Shown here: one piece after another, positions 17,690-26,689 of the stretch
Layout of the letters: the number at the start of each line of letters is the position of its first letter
How positions within the stretch are numbered: position 1 is the first letter of the stretch
NCBI GenBank assembly: GCA_014872785.1
Contig: WKFJ01000057.1
Location: 21,169 to 85,168, forward strand
From: Alteromonadaceae bacterium
GTDB lineage: Bacteria; Pseudomonadota; Gammaproteobacteria; Enterobacterales; Alteromonadaceae
Length of the DNA: 64,000 nt
Direction: 5' to 3'
The notes under the pieces: model-generated
The model's database searches: none
What the model was told of the DNA's origin: nothing
What the model saw: the letters and a program-made list of their open reading frames with translations, nothing else
Translations under genes and position numbers: made by a program

Positions 17690-18388
17690 TCAATTAATAC
17701 GAGTACCAAACTCAAAACCGCATTGATTTATGATGGGAAACTTTTGTACAGGTCTAAGTTTAATCAACTTTATCTGACTAATTTGATCCTGTACTTCTTC
17801 ATGGCTTATTTCCATAAACCATGCGTCGTTGGAAGGGTAGTTGTATAGCATCTCAATATACTGATTGCCGCGAATTCGCCATTTACCTTGCAGGTATTGC
17901 TCGTCTTCTTTGGCGACATCGGCAGCAATCAAACGATATTCGTTATTAGATTCTAGAACCAGGGTCAGATCTTTTTGGCAACTGCTGGCGACGTATTTGT
18001 TTGCGATATCTGCGGTGTTGGCGCCTTGATGCGGATCAATGCCCGCGGGTACTAGGTAGAGTCCAATCGTATCTTTGGTGAACCAATGGTTTTGACTAGT
18101 GAGTGAGCGAATATCGTAAATCGGCCAATACAATTCGTCCATGACCAATGCCACTGCGTCTAACTTTGTGGCGTCTTGCAGTAAAGGAGAGCCAATAATA
18201 GTGGAGTTTCTGACACCTTTTGGGAAGACATAGTCGTTTATTTCAACTGTGAAATCGGCGGCTTCCAATCTTTCGGCAATTTGTTTGGTAGTGTCATCAG
18301 ATAGGTACCGGGCATGCAGCAAAACGGTGGTGTTCTGACAACCTGAAATAAATAAGACTAAGACAAGTAGGCAGTATAAACGCTTCAT
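17690..18388 (-). CDS. Lipoprotein of unknown function
   Basis: A 232-residue protein with a clear lipoprotein signal (VLFISGCQN). The mature part is not recognised. It contains LLHARYLSDDTTKQIAERLE near the N-terminus, a region resembling a SPOR-like or LytR-C-like short alpha/beta segment, and ends in INQCGFEFGTRIN with an additional cysteine. A middle cysteine lies in VASSCQKDL, so a disulfide in the mature protein is possible. It lies between the cyclase gene (33 bases upstream) and the WD40 lipoprotein, and may be cotranscribed with the cyclase. Confidence 0.65.
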   Translation of the reverse strand: MKRLYCLLVLVLFISGCQNTTVLLHARYLSDDTTKQIAERLEAADFTVEINDYVFPKGVRNSTIIGSPLLQDATKLDAVALVMDELYWPIYDIRSLTSQNHWFTKDTIGLYLVPAGIDPHQGANTADIANKYVASSCQKDLTLVLESNNEYRLIAADVAKEDEQYLQGKWRIRGNQYIEMLYNYPSNDAWFMEISHEEVQDQISQIKLIKLRPVQKFPIINQCGFEFGTRIN

Positions 18389-18421
18389 AAAATCCTTTTT
18401 ATCAATTTGTACTATTGTGTT

Positions 18422-19984
18422 TTAGCGGCTTAATCCATTTAGAAAGTACATTTCATGTTTATCATGGTTTTTTACTTGCAGGCATCCGCGGGGCTCGACA
18501 ATAGCAACATCTTTAATAAGTTGGTAGGTACTGTCTGAAATATTGATGCGACCTTTTTCGCTGCACCCTTCCATCCGTGCAGCCAAGTTGACAGTATCGC
18601 CCCAGATGTCATAACAGAACTTTTTCTCCCCAACAACACCTGCCATTACCGGACCGGTGTGAATACCTACGCGACTTTCGAACACGCAAAGGCCTGCTTT
18701 TTCATTGGTTTCTTTTAGTTTTTCTCCCACTTCAAATACGCGCATGGCAAATTCGCAGCATTTACGCGCGTGCTCAGGATCTCGAATTGGCAGGCCGCCG
18801 GCTAACATGTACGCATCGCCTATGGTTTTGATTTTTTCTAAACCTAATTCGTGCGCAATACGGTCATACTCTTTGAAGTAGGCATTAAGAGAGTCAACGA
18901 GTAATTGGGGGGCAACACTGGACGCAATGCGGGTGAAACCTACAAAATCCGAGAAAAATAAGGTGACCTGTTCGTAGTATCTCGCCTGTGTTGAACCGTT
19001 TTCTTTTAATTCGATCGCGGTGTATTCTGGCAAAATATTGAGTATGATTTTTTCCGACTTCTCTTTTTCCTTGTACAGTTCAGCGGTACGTTTTTCAATG
19101 ACTTCCTCAAGATATGCATTTGCTCCGAGGCTTTTTACTTTTTCCAATACCACTTCTGGCTCTGGTCGTAATCTATCATCGTCGGTTTGCTCCAACATCA
19201 ATACCTTATTGCGTTGGTCAAGTAGCAGTAAGGTGGGATACAGAGTATCTGTTCCTTGTCCTACAGGAGCTGGCACCGCTTGTCGATTAACTAGGTTGTA
19301 TTGCTTGGCAAATTTGAAATCGACATCTATCAAGTAGTGGCATACCAGTCCGTGTTTATCCGCCAGTTGCTGCATTTCATCATGTGACTGAGTGCTGACA
19401 AAAGCCAAACGAATACCCTCGGCTAAGATGTTTTTGTATTCCCTTATGAGTGCTTCAACTTGCACCGAGCAAAATGGGCACCAGTTACCTCTGAAAAAGT
19501 AAAATAAAATGGGACCTTCACCAATGGCGCTGCGAGTGATTGGATTGCCTTTGTGATCGTCGAAAACAAAATCGGGCAAACGATTACCTACTTTCAGTGT
19601 TGTTTTAGCGACTGTGACCCTGGTTAGATATTTAGTCAGCAGAACAACTGAGGCGACGTGTAACCAGGTGATTGTTAAGTAAGAGAAGGAGTAAGCGAGT
19701 TGGTCAGAAGCGGCGACAGTAGCGTAGACCCCTGAGAGTATAAGCGTCACTAAGATGCCGTGAAGCATGACCCTTGTTTCAACAATTTTTCTAGCACCGA
19801 TAAAGAATCCGTAGGCCGGAAATATAAAATTGACGAGGGTAAGTACCAAATTTCGCCAGTCAAACTCAAAGATAAGCAGCGCAACCAAAATAAGTCCTGA
19901 TAGGTTGATAAAACCTATCAGCAGCGGGTTAATGTATCGCTTTATTACAGTATGCGCTGTTTGCATAAGTGCCTGTTGTTCCAA
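18422..19984 (-). CDS. Membrane redoxin-adenylyl cyclase fusion protein
   Basis: A 520-residue protein in three parts. Residues 1 to about 120 hold four membrane helices. Residues about 130-290 are an AhpC/TSA-type redoxin domain with FFRGNWCPFCSVQVE, a CxxC pair in a peroxiredoxin-like setting. Residues about 310-520 are a class III nucleotide cyclase. Metal-binding aspartates are present in FFSDFVGFT and TIGDAY. The purine-selecting residues look like Lys (KIKTIGD) and Asp (YDIWGD), which in known cyclases favour ATP, and TVNLAARM supplies the catalytic Asn and Arg. All catalytic positions are thus present for a homodimeric adenylyl cyclase. A redox-controlled cAMP signal is inferred. It starts 13 bases after the DUF885 gene and may share its transcript. 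Confidence 0.9.
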   Translation of the reverse strand: MEQQALMQTAHTVIKRYINPLLIGFINLSGLILVALLIFEFDWRNLVLTLVNFIFPAYGFFIGARKIVETRVMLHGILVTLILSGVYATVAASDQLAYSFSYLTITWLHVASVVLLTKYLTRVTVAKTTLKVGNRLPDFVFDDHKGNPITRSAIGEGPILFYFFRGNWCPFCSVQVEALIREYKNILAEGIRLAFVSTQSHDEMQQLADKHGLVCHYLIDVDFKFAKQYNLVNRQAVPAPVGQGTDTLYPTLLLLDQRNKVLMLEQTDDDRLRPEPEVVLEKVKSLGANAYLEEVIEKRTAELYKEKEKSEKIILNILPEYTAIELKENGSTQARYYEQVTLFFSDFVGFTRIASSVAPQLLVDSLNAYFKEYDRIAHELGLEKIKTIGDAYMLAGGLPIRDPEHARKCCEFAMRVFEVGEKLKETNEKAGLCVFESRVGIHTGPVMAGVVGEKKFCYDIWGDTVNLAARMEGCSEKGRINISDSTYQLIKDVAIVEPRGCLQVKNHDKHEMYFLNGLSR

Positions 19985-19996
19985 CTTAGTGAGTGA

Positions 19997-21301
19997 CTAC
20001 CAACTTAATGAGCTAGGGACTCGCGGCGAAGACAGTAAATCAGTAAATATTGCCCAGCGCTCTTTCTCCGTTTGCGCGTTTGCTTCGACATAGTCTTTTA
20101 CCAAATCTTTACCCCAATTGTAATTGATTACATAGGCACCGTATTTCTCCACAAAGCGTATGCGTTGCTCTGCTTTTGCAGCATCCACCAGAGCATATTT
20201 AGCTTGAAGTTCGATAGCTTGCTCTCTGGTAATAGAGCCATTGATATAATCTCTTGCGACTTCATTGCCTGCGTAGGATAGTTTTGCTCGTAAATCTAAG
20301 TAGTCTTGATATTTTTGGGCGTATTTAGGGTCTAGACCCGCCAAAGGCATCAATTTATTTCGTTCAAACTCTATTCTTTTGTTTCCTGGGAACGCCATCG
20401 CTATTCCATAGTTTGCAGAGCCTTCAGCAATAAGTGATTGTGGGCTGAATAAAGGGTAAACGGATAGCTCTAGCCAGCCTTTTTTGTTTACCAACTCGGA
20501 CTCAAGGCGTGCGTTGTAGGTGTGGTGGCCGGGGTAGCCTTCATGACATCCCAAATCCACCGCACGAGGAATATAAATAGGAAAGTCAGTATTAATTTGA
20601 ATGAGGCTTATCGAGTTCCCCTGGTACCAGTTGTAGCCTGACCATGCCTTGTCGTTGACGTATTCGATGGTGAATGACTCATTTTCCGGGAGTGACATCT
20701 TCTTTAAGGTTTTCTCTCGGCATCCCTGCATCGCCGCTTTAAAAACGATGTCGAGTTTTTCTTTAGGTATTTGCACTTTTTTTTGCAAAGCATCGATACG
20801 AGTTAATAGGTCGCCTTCACCTTCAAGGCCGGTATCTAGGTTTGCCAGTACTTGGTCAAAATAACTGTAGTCATAAGTGGGCGGTAGTGTGTCGTATAGT
20901 GCCACCGCTTCTTGGTTGAAGTTGCGTTCATAATTCGGATTATTGGCTTTTTTGGCCAATTGCTCTGCGTGAAAAACCAGCGCACCCAACTGTTTGATTA
21001 GGTAGTGTTTGCGTAGCTGGATGTCTTTGTCAGTGGAAGACGGTACAGATTTAACTGTTTTTATCAGTAGTTTGCCTTGCTCGCTAATTTTCGCCAGTGG
21101 CCAGTCCTGCTTTTTCAAGCCTTCCTTCAGTGTCTCAGGTCCATAATAAGCATCCACATATACGGGGTCGTGTAATCCGACAGCCAATACCAGCTGAACA
21201 TAGTTTTCAGAGATGTCGTAAAATTCGGGCGTTGACTCTGCATTGACTTGTAAAGCGAGCATGAGTAAACCGATCAAGGTACATTTGTTCTTAAGTTTCA
21301 T
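19997..21301 (-). CDS. DUF885 family putative metallopeptidase-like protein
   Basis: A 434-residue secreted protein with a signal peptide (residues 1-21). It carries the DUF885 signature GCHEGYPGHHTYN, a histidine-rich motif that looks like a metal site, and downstream SLIAEGSANYG with a glutamate that could be the third ligand. Family members are short or long proteins of poorly defined peptidase-like function. It lies immediately upstream of the redoxin-cyclase gene (13 bases) and divergent from the alpha-amylase gene, from which it is separated by about 217 bases. Confidence 0.85.
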   Translation of the reverse strand: MKLKNKCTLIGLLMLALQVNAESTPEFYDISENYVQLVLAVGLHDPVYVDAYYGPETLKEGLKKQDWPLAKISEQGKLLIKTVKSVPSSTDKDIQLRKHYLIKQLGALVFHAEQLAKKANNPNYERNFNQEAVALYDTLPPTYDYSYFDQVLANLDTGLEGEGDLLTRIDALQKKVQIPKEKLDIVFKAAMQGCREKTLKKMSLPENESFTIEYVNDKAWSGYNWYQGNSISLIQINTDFPIYIPRAVDLGCHEGYPGHHTYNARLESELVNKKGWLELSVYPLFSPQSLIAEGSANYGIAMAFPGNKRIEFERNKLMPLAGLDPKYAQKYQDYLDLRAKLSYAGNEVARDYINGSITREQAIELQAKYALVDAAKAEQRIRFVEKYGAYVINYNWGKDLVKDYVEANAQTEKERWAIFTDLLSSPRVPSSLSW

Positions 21302-21518
21302 TTTGTTTTATCTGTAGGGGCTATTGGTGCAACAATTTGCATGAGTCGTGAGCCAATATCAAGCGCGCTAAGTAAAAGCCTTGTGATTAGAATTGTGTAG
21401 CTGTAAAGCCCTTGTTCACGCAAAGAATGGTTATGCATTCGTATTCACTACAATTGCTATTACGCAGGTGATATTTTTCTACTAATCTGTACTAACCAAA
21501 ATTTTAAGCTGACCCCAT

Positions 21519-24134
21519 ATGCGCAAAGTTCTTATTTTTTCGGCACTGGTCGTGTCGATGGCTCTCACTTCATGTAGTGATAACAAACAGCCGCAAGAAA
21601 CAAATGCAACGCCTGAAGATAAGGACATGTTGCATGTGGCATCGCCAGAGTGGCAAGACCAAATCATTTATTTTCTAATGATCGATCGTTTCAACGATGC
21701 CGTGCCAGAAAACAACGATATGGGCAAAGGTGAATATAACCCGACGCTTGAGAGTCACTATAACGGCGGTGATATTCCAGGGATAACCGCCCAATTGGAT
21801 TATATTCAGAATCTCGGTGCTACCTCTATCTGGCTGACGCCGCCAGTGGCTAATCAGTGGTGGAGTAAAGACTCCAGTTATTCTGGCTATCATGGCTACT
21901 GGGCGCGAGACTTTAAAAAAGTTGATGAGCATTACGGGACATTAGAAGATTACAAGGACTTATCTAAAGCGTTACATGCTCGTGGCATGTATTTGATTCA
22001 AGACATTGTGGTTAATCATACGGGGATATTTTTCGGTTATGAGGGGGAGTACGACCCCAATGATACCGCTAAAAACTTTGTCTTGTTTGAGCAAGGCGAG
22101 CAGTCTGCACCAGAGCAGGCACCATTCCATATGGTGGATCGCAATAACCCAGAACATGCACAGGCTGGGATATACAATTGGACGCCCCTCGCGTCAGATT
22201 ACCAAAGCCTGGAACAGCAATTTACGTATCAATTGGGCAATCTGTCAGACTTGAACACTAAAAATCCGCAAGTTTTGGATGCGTTCAAAGACACCTACAA
22301 CTACTGGATTGAAGAAGTGGGGGTTGATGCATACCGAATTGATACAGTGAAGTATGTAGAACACGAGTTTTGGCATCAGTTTTTACATGATGACGACGGT
22401 ATTTACGCAAAAGCCAAATCATTAGGTAAGGATCACTTTCTTACTTTCGGTGAAATCTTTGATTCTTCCCCGGCATTTTCTAACAGCGGCGAAAAGAAGG
22501 TCGCGAGTTTTTTAGGTACAAAAGACAAGCCTGAGTTGAATTCGGTGATTGGATTTCCGTTGTATTTTGAAATAGGTAACGTGTTGGGGGAAGGTAAGCC
22601 TTCAAAGCAGTTGGCCTATCGCTTGGAACGACACATGGATAGCTATCCAGATCCGTTTGTTATTCCCAACTTCATCGATAATCACGATACCAAACGCTTT
22701 CTCGCAGGGGCGAGCCAAGATGCGATGAAACAGGCGTTAGCGCTATTATTTACTATTCCTGGTATTCCCATTATCTATCAAGGCACAGAGCAAGCAATGA
22801 CGGAAACGCGCCAGGCTATGTTTGCCGGTGGTTATCTTTCAGAGTCCTCACAGTTTGATCAAGAGTCTGAATTTTACAAGTTAATTCAGTCATTAGCAGC
22901 CCTTAGAAGCAGCGACAAATTGTTTTCGCGTGGCGATTTACAAGTGCTAGCCTCCGATGAATCGGGGCCAGGGATTTTAGCCTATAAACGCCAATATCAG
23001 GGGCGCAGTGCAATTGTTTTGTTAAACACTGCAGACAACACAATTTTGCTAAATGGTTTACGCAGTGGCTATTCACCAGGAACGCAGCTCAAAGTCTTGT
23101 TTGGGGATACGGGTTTGGCGGTTCCTGGCATAAGTAGCAACGGGGCTTTAAGCATGGAGCTACCGGCACGTAGTATTTTAGTGATAACCGATTCTGGTTC
23201 GGTTAACGCAGAAGTGTCGGCAGAAAATGATGATGTGGTTATCAATTTTGACGAAAGAATTGATGGTGAAGAGTTTACTCGTGATATTCAGCTGAACGGA
23301 GAAATCACTCAAGCCAATGCCAAACTGAAACTGATCTTAAATGGCAATCTTGATAAAGCGATTGCGTTTAATAGTGACGCACAAGGTAAGTGGCAGGTGA
23401 CCTTGCCGGTTCGTAATTTAGGCGTCACCAAATACAGTGCAGAAGTGTATGCGCCTGAATTTGGTGTGGTAACTGATAGGCAGTTCTTCAGCACTAGAGT
23501 TGACATGCCTGAGCTTTCCGCAAAAGTGAAAGACCCTAATGATGATGCGGTTGGGTTTGATGGTAAGTACTTACCTCCAAAACAGTCAGCCAGTAATGGG
23601 CAAATGGAAATCCTCGCTGCCAAGGCGGAAGCGGCCGGCGCCAATTTGCGCATTACTCTAGATATGAAGAACGTGACCGATGTTTGGGCGCCAGCGAATG
23701 GTTTTGACAATGTAAGTTTTACTACCTTTTTTGATTTGCCTGAGACGGTAGGGACGAAAGTATTACCCATTGTAAACGCGCGTATGCCAGGCAGTTTGCA
23801 TTGGGTAATGGCGCACGTGGCCTATGGTTGGGGCAACTATATGTACCGTTCAAACAATGCCTCTGTGCATGAAGCTGGAGATAAGATAGGGGTCTCGCCG
23901 ACGATTGATGTGGACAAAGAAAACAACCGCATTGTGTTTACCTACCGCGGTGATTTAATCGGTGTTGAGCGTTGGAATGAAGCCAAGATATATATCACTA
24001 CTTGGGATATTTCAGGTGAAGGCGTTTACCGCGATATTTCCCCATCAGGCGGTGAGTGGCAATTTGCCGGCGCAGACCGAGAGGCGCCTATGGTGTTAGA
24101 TAGTGTGTTTTTAGAGTTGAATAACACTTATTAG
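21519..24134 (+). CDS. GH13 alpha-amylase-family lipoprotein with C-terminal glucodextranase-like module
   Basis: An 871-residue cell-surface or periplasmic glycoside hydrolase. The lipobox is LTSCS at residue 19. The GH13 barrel (about residues 45-440) shows IVVNHTG, the nucleophile in GVDAYRIDTVKYV, the acid/base glutamate in FGEIFDS, and the transition-state aspartate in FIDNHDTKRF. A beta-sandwich domain follows, then an insert and a C-terminal domain (about residues 665-870) resembling the glucodextranase C-terminal/DOMON-like carbohydrate-associated module, with WGNYMYRSN and ITTWDISGEG. It probably hydrolyses alpha-glucans. It is followed 23 bases later by an esterase gene. Confidence 0.92.
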   Translation: MRKVLIFSALVVSMALTSCSDNKQPQETNATPEDKDMLHVASPEWQDQIIYFLMIDRFNDAVPENNDMGKGEYNPTLESHYNGGDIPGITAQLDYIQNLGATSIWLTPPVANQWWSKDSSYSGYHGYWARDFKKVDEHYGTLEDYKDLSKALHARGMYLIQDIVVNHTGIFFGYEGEYDPNDTAKNFVLFEQGEQSAPEQAPFHMVDRNNPEHAQAGIYNWTPLASDYQSLEQQFTYQLGNLSDLNTKNPQVLDAFKDTYNYWIEEVGVDAYRIDTVKYVEHEFWHQFLHDDDGIYAKAKSLGKDHFLTFGEIFDSSPAFSNSGEKKVASFLGTKDKPELNSVIGFPLYFEIGNVLGEGKPSKQLAYRLERHMDSYPDPFVIPNFIDNHDTKRFLAGASQDAMKQALALLFTIPGIPIIYQGTEQAMTETRQAMFAGGYLSESSQFDQESEFYKLIQSLAALRSSDKLFSRGDLQVLASDESGPGILAYKRQYQGRSAIVLLNTADNTILLNGLRSGYSPGTQLKVLFGDTGLAVPGISSNGALSMELPARSILVITDSGSVNAEVSAENDDVVINFDERIDGEEFTRDIQLNGEITQANAKLKLILNGNLDKAIAFNSDAQGKWQVTLPVRNLGVTKYSAEVYAPEFGVVTDRQFFSTRVDMPELSAKVKDPNDDAVGFDGKYLPPKQSASNGQMEILAAKAEAAGANLRITLDMKNVTDVWAPANGFDNVSFTTFFDLPETVGTKVLPIVNARMPGSLHWVMAHVAYGWGNYMYRSNNASVHEAGDKIGVSPTIDVDKENNRIVFTYRGDLIGVERWNEAKIYITTWDISGEGVYRDISPSGGEWQFAGADREAPMVLDSVFLELNNTY

Positions 24135-24157
24135 ACATTCTCATTAGGAGATGATTT

Positions 24158-25078
24158 ATGCGAATTTTTCTATTGCTGAGCACACTAATCTTCACAATGC
24201 AGGTAGATGCCGTGAATTTGTTCGCCGGTAAACTCGACAAATACGCACCTTTTGACTCAGAGTACTTCGACAACAAAGAAATTCATGTCTGGCTGCCTGA
24301 GGGGTACAGCAACGCTAAAAAGTATGCAGTACTGTACATGCATGATGGTCAACATTTATTTGATGCGAGCCTAACTTGGAATGGGCAAGAGTGGGGAGTA
24401 GATGAAGTTGCCTCTGTGTTGCAGTCAACCGGACAAACTAAAGATTTTATTGTTGTTGGTATTTTCAACGGCAATGTAGGTGGCAGAGTAGAACGTCACA
24501 ATCAATACTTTCCTCAGAAAGTATTTGAAAGTTTACCTGATGAAACGCAACGCATGCTGCTCAAGCGTGGTCGCAATGATTCATTAGTATTTAATGGTGC
24601 TCTGCAATCTGACAACTATTTGAAATTTTTAGTGAAGGAACTCAAGCCCTTTATTGATAAGCAATATTCTGTGCACACGGATAAAGAAAACACCGTTATT
24701 GCCGGTTCAAGTATGGGCGGATTGATCTCGATGTACGCCATCAGCGAATATCCAGAGGTATTTGGTGCTGCTGCATGCATATCAACACATTGGCTTGGTG
24801 TAGCGCCGCAAGATAAGGACTTAATTCCCCCGTATTTTTTCGCTTATATGCAGGAACACTTGCCAGATCCAGGTAGCCATCGTCTGTATTTCGATTATGG
24901 AACTGAGACGCTCGACCAATTTTATCCACCGCTGCAGGCCAAGGCCGATGAATTGTTAAAGGCGCGCGGCTACGGCAGTAAAAACTGGGTGACAAAAGCG
25001 TTTCCTGGCGCTGCACACGACGAAGATAGTTGGAGAAAGCGTTTGCATATTCCATTACTGTTTTTACTCGGTAAATAG
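24158..25078 (+). CDS. Secreted esterase-D-like alpha/beta hydrolase
   Basis: A 306-residue secreted protein with a signal peptide (residues 1-18). It has the esterase D fold: YAVLYMHDGQHLFD, the nucleophile elbow IAGSSMGGLIS with catalytic Ser, a likely acid in FDYGTETLD, and the catalytic His in GAAHDEDSW. Relatives hydrolyse acyl or feruloyl esters or act on siderophores. It lies 23 bases after the GH13 gene, with AGGAG upstream of its ATG, so the pair is probably cotranscribed and works together on an acylated or decorated glucan. The actual substrate is unknown. Confidence 0.88.
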   Translation: MRIFLLLSTLIFTMQVDAVNLFAGKLDKYAPFDSEYFDNKEIHVWLPEGYSNAKKYAVLYMHDGQHLFDASLTWNGQEWGVDEVASVLQSTGQTKDFIVVGIFNGNVGGRVERHNQYFPQKVFESLPDETQRMLLKRGRNDSLVFNGALQSDNYLKFLVKELKPFIDKQYSVHTDKENTVIAGSSMGGLISMYAISEYPEVFGAAACISTHWLGVAPQDKDLIPPYFFAYMQEHLPDPGSHRLYFDYGTETLDQFYPPLQAKADELLKARGYGSKNWVTKAFPGAAHDEDSWRKRLHIPLLFLLGK

Positions 25079-25230
25079 TCAACCTAGTTTGGCCTGAAGT
25101 ACTCTGGCAACTTGCAATGACAGTACTTCAGGCGTTAATTCGCCCCACCGCATAGTAGTTTACAAATTCATTGGTATAGTGCCGCCCGCACCAGATAGGC
25201 TGGTGGTATTTTTACGATGGAAGACTGGCT

Positions 25231-25701
25231 TTGCAATCGAACACGCAGACGACAACCTTGGCTAACGCGAACACCAAATGGCGACAAACGCTAATCGACA
25301 TTTGGGCGATGAATAGCTTTTCCTATGTTGTTTCCTTACCTATTGAAATTGTTATCGCGGGCATGTCTTGGCAGGAGCATTTTCAGGTGCGGTTTGCGGC
25401 ATTGATTTTAAATACTCTTGTTGCTCGACCATTTGGTATGTGGCGTGATTTTGTCATGCATAAAACAACAACCAATGAAAACAGTAGCTTTTTGAAGAAG
25501 TATTTTTGCGACACCCTAATTTTCCTTTCATTTCAGATGCCGTTGTATGTGGGCAACATGATACTAGGCGGCGCAAGTTGGTTGGAAATTGGCAAAGCCG
25601 CGCTAACGGTTTCCCTCATTGCTGGATTATTGGGACGCCCTTACGGAATGTATCTTGATTTTCTTAACCAGCGTTTCACACCTAAAACGACTTCTAATTA
25701 A
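25231..25701 (+). CDS. alaE: AlaE-type L-alanine exporter family protein
   Basis: A 156-residue membrane protein with four helices that matches AlaE in length and pattern. The internal repeat is plain: each half has a PxE/IxxAGMSW-like segment and ends in RPFGMWRDF or RPYGMYLDF. AlaE exports L-alanine by proton antiport. The start is TTG at 25231 with GGAAG seven bases before it; no in-frame ATG precedes the first helix. It is followed 12 bases later by an Asp/Glu racemase-like gene, so the two are likely an operon. Confidence 0.85.
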   Translation: MQSNTQTTTLANANTKWRQTLIDIWAMNSFSYVVSLPIEIVIAGMSWQEHFQVRFAALILNTLVARPFGMWRDFVMHKTTTNENSSFLKKYFCDTLIFLSFQMPLYVGNMILGGASWLEIGKAALTVSLIAGLLGRPYGMYLDFLNQRFTPKTTSN

Positions 25702-25713
25702 TGTGGATATGAC

Positions 25714-26406
25714 ATGACTAATTCTCACGATTTAATTTTTAACGCCATATCTCAATCCTCGAAGTGTATTGGCGTTATTGCAGGTACTAAAACGGACACT
25801 CAGTTTGGTCTTAATTACCTGGAGAATCATGATATTAAAGGCGTTGGTTTACCTATTTCAACAAACCCTCAGTCGCAAACCCAGCTACAGGCACTCGATA
25901 AAGAAGCACTGACCCAACTTGTATTGGATTCTTTGCATAAACTGGCTGATGCTGGTGCCGATTGCGCCATGATTTATTGTAATTCATTAAGTGGTGCCAT
26001 CGATCTTGAGCGCGTGAAGCAGAACAGTGAACTCAAAGTCGTGTCACCTTTTGATGTATATGAAGAGCTAACACACCATTATCGTAATTTTGGTTTACTG
26101 GCGGCGAATTGTCAGAGTTGTGCCAATATTGAACGTACTATATTGAAGTTTAATGCGACGGCAAAAGTCATAGGAATTGGCAATCTGCAAATGGTGGAAG
26201 ATATCGAAGCAGGACTTGATCCTGACTTAATCGTTGATCTTCACGCAATGGAAGATCTGGTCAAAGCGTTGGTGAAAAGTGGGGTGCAGATCCTGATCTT
26301 GGGATGTACCCATTTTGATTACTTTTTTGAACAGTTAAAACAACGCTCTGATGGCATCAGATTGTTTTTACCCTCTGAGCGTATGCTGGAAATCCTAACG
26401 ACGTAA
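25714..26406 (+). CDS. Aspartate/glutamate racemase family protein
   Basis: A 230-residue protein of the Asp/Glu/hydantoin racemase superfamily. Two catalytic cysteines are visible, in MIYCNSLSG and LILGCTHFDYF, the usual two-base positions. The first strand has IGVIAGTKTDTQFGLNYL. The substrate (aspartate, glutamate or another) is not readable. It directly follows the AlaE-type exporter gene, suggesting a role in amino-acid or D-amino-acid handling. Confidence 0.85.
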   Translation: MTNSHDLIFNAISQSSKCIGVIAGTKTDTQFGLNYLENHDIKGVGLPISTNPQSQTQLQALDKEALTQLVLDSLHKLADAGADCAMIYCNSLSGAIDLERVKQNSELKVVSPFDVYEELTHHYRNFGLLAANCQSCANIERTILKFNATAKVIGIGNLQMVEDIEAGLDPDLIVDLHAMEDLVKALVKSGVQILILGCTHFDYFFEQLKQRSDGIRLFLPSERMLEILTT

Positions 26407-26689
26407 GATGTTCTTCACGTCAGAAAAAGGCTAAAAAATAGCCCAAATTAGCAATTTTTTTTTGAGGGGGTTTGACCTAATTTTTAATTGAGGTTTAAAC
26501 ACCACAATCTAATTTTGCTCACTCAAATAAAACGAATGTTTTGTTGCTACTAAAAATCACTGTATTTGTTAATAATTTGTAAACTTTACTTTCCTTGTTA
26601 TGAGCGTTTGGATGTCGAGGCGAGGGCTTGGTTTGTTGAATTAATGAGGGTAAAACCCTTCAAAACAATAACAACAGATAAGTGAAATT
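26407..26689. other. Intergenic region, no gene seen
   Basis: The 283 bases contain GGCTA and TAGCC (26429-26443) able to form a short weak stem, a T-run at 26454-26463 and an AT-rich stretch before the PLP enzyme gene. The short stem and displaced T-run make at most a weak terminator for the racemase gene. No coding region was found. Confidence 0.4.
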
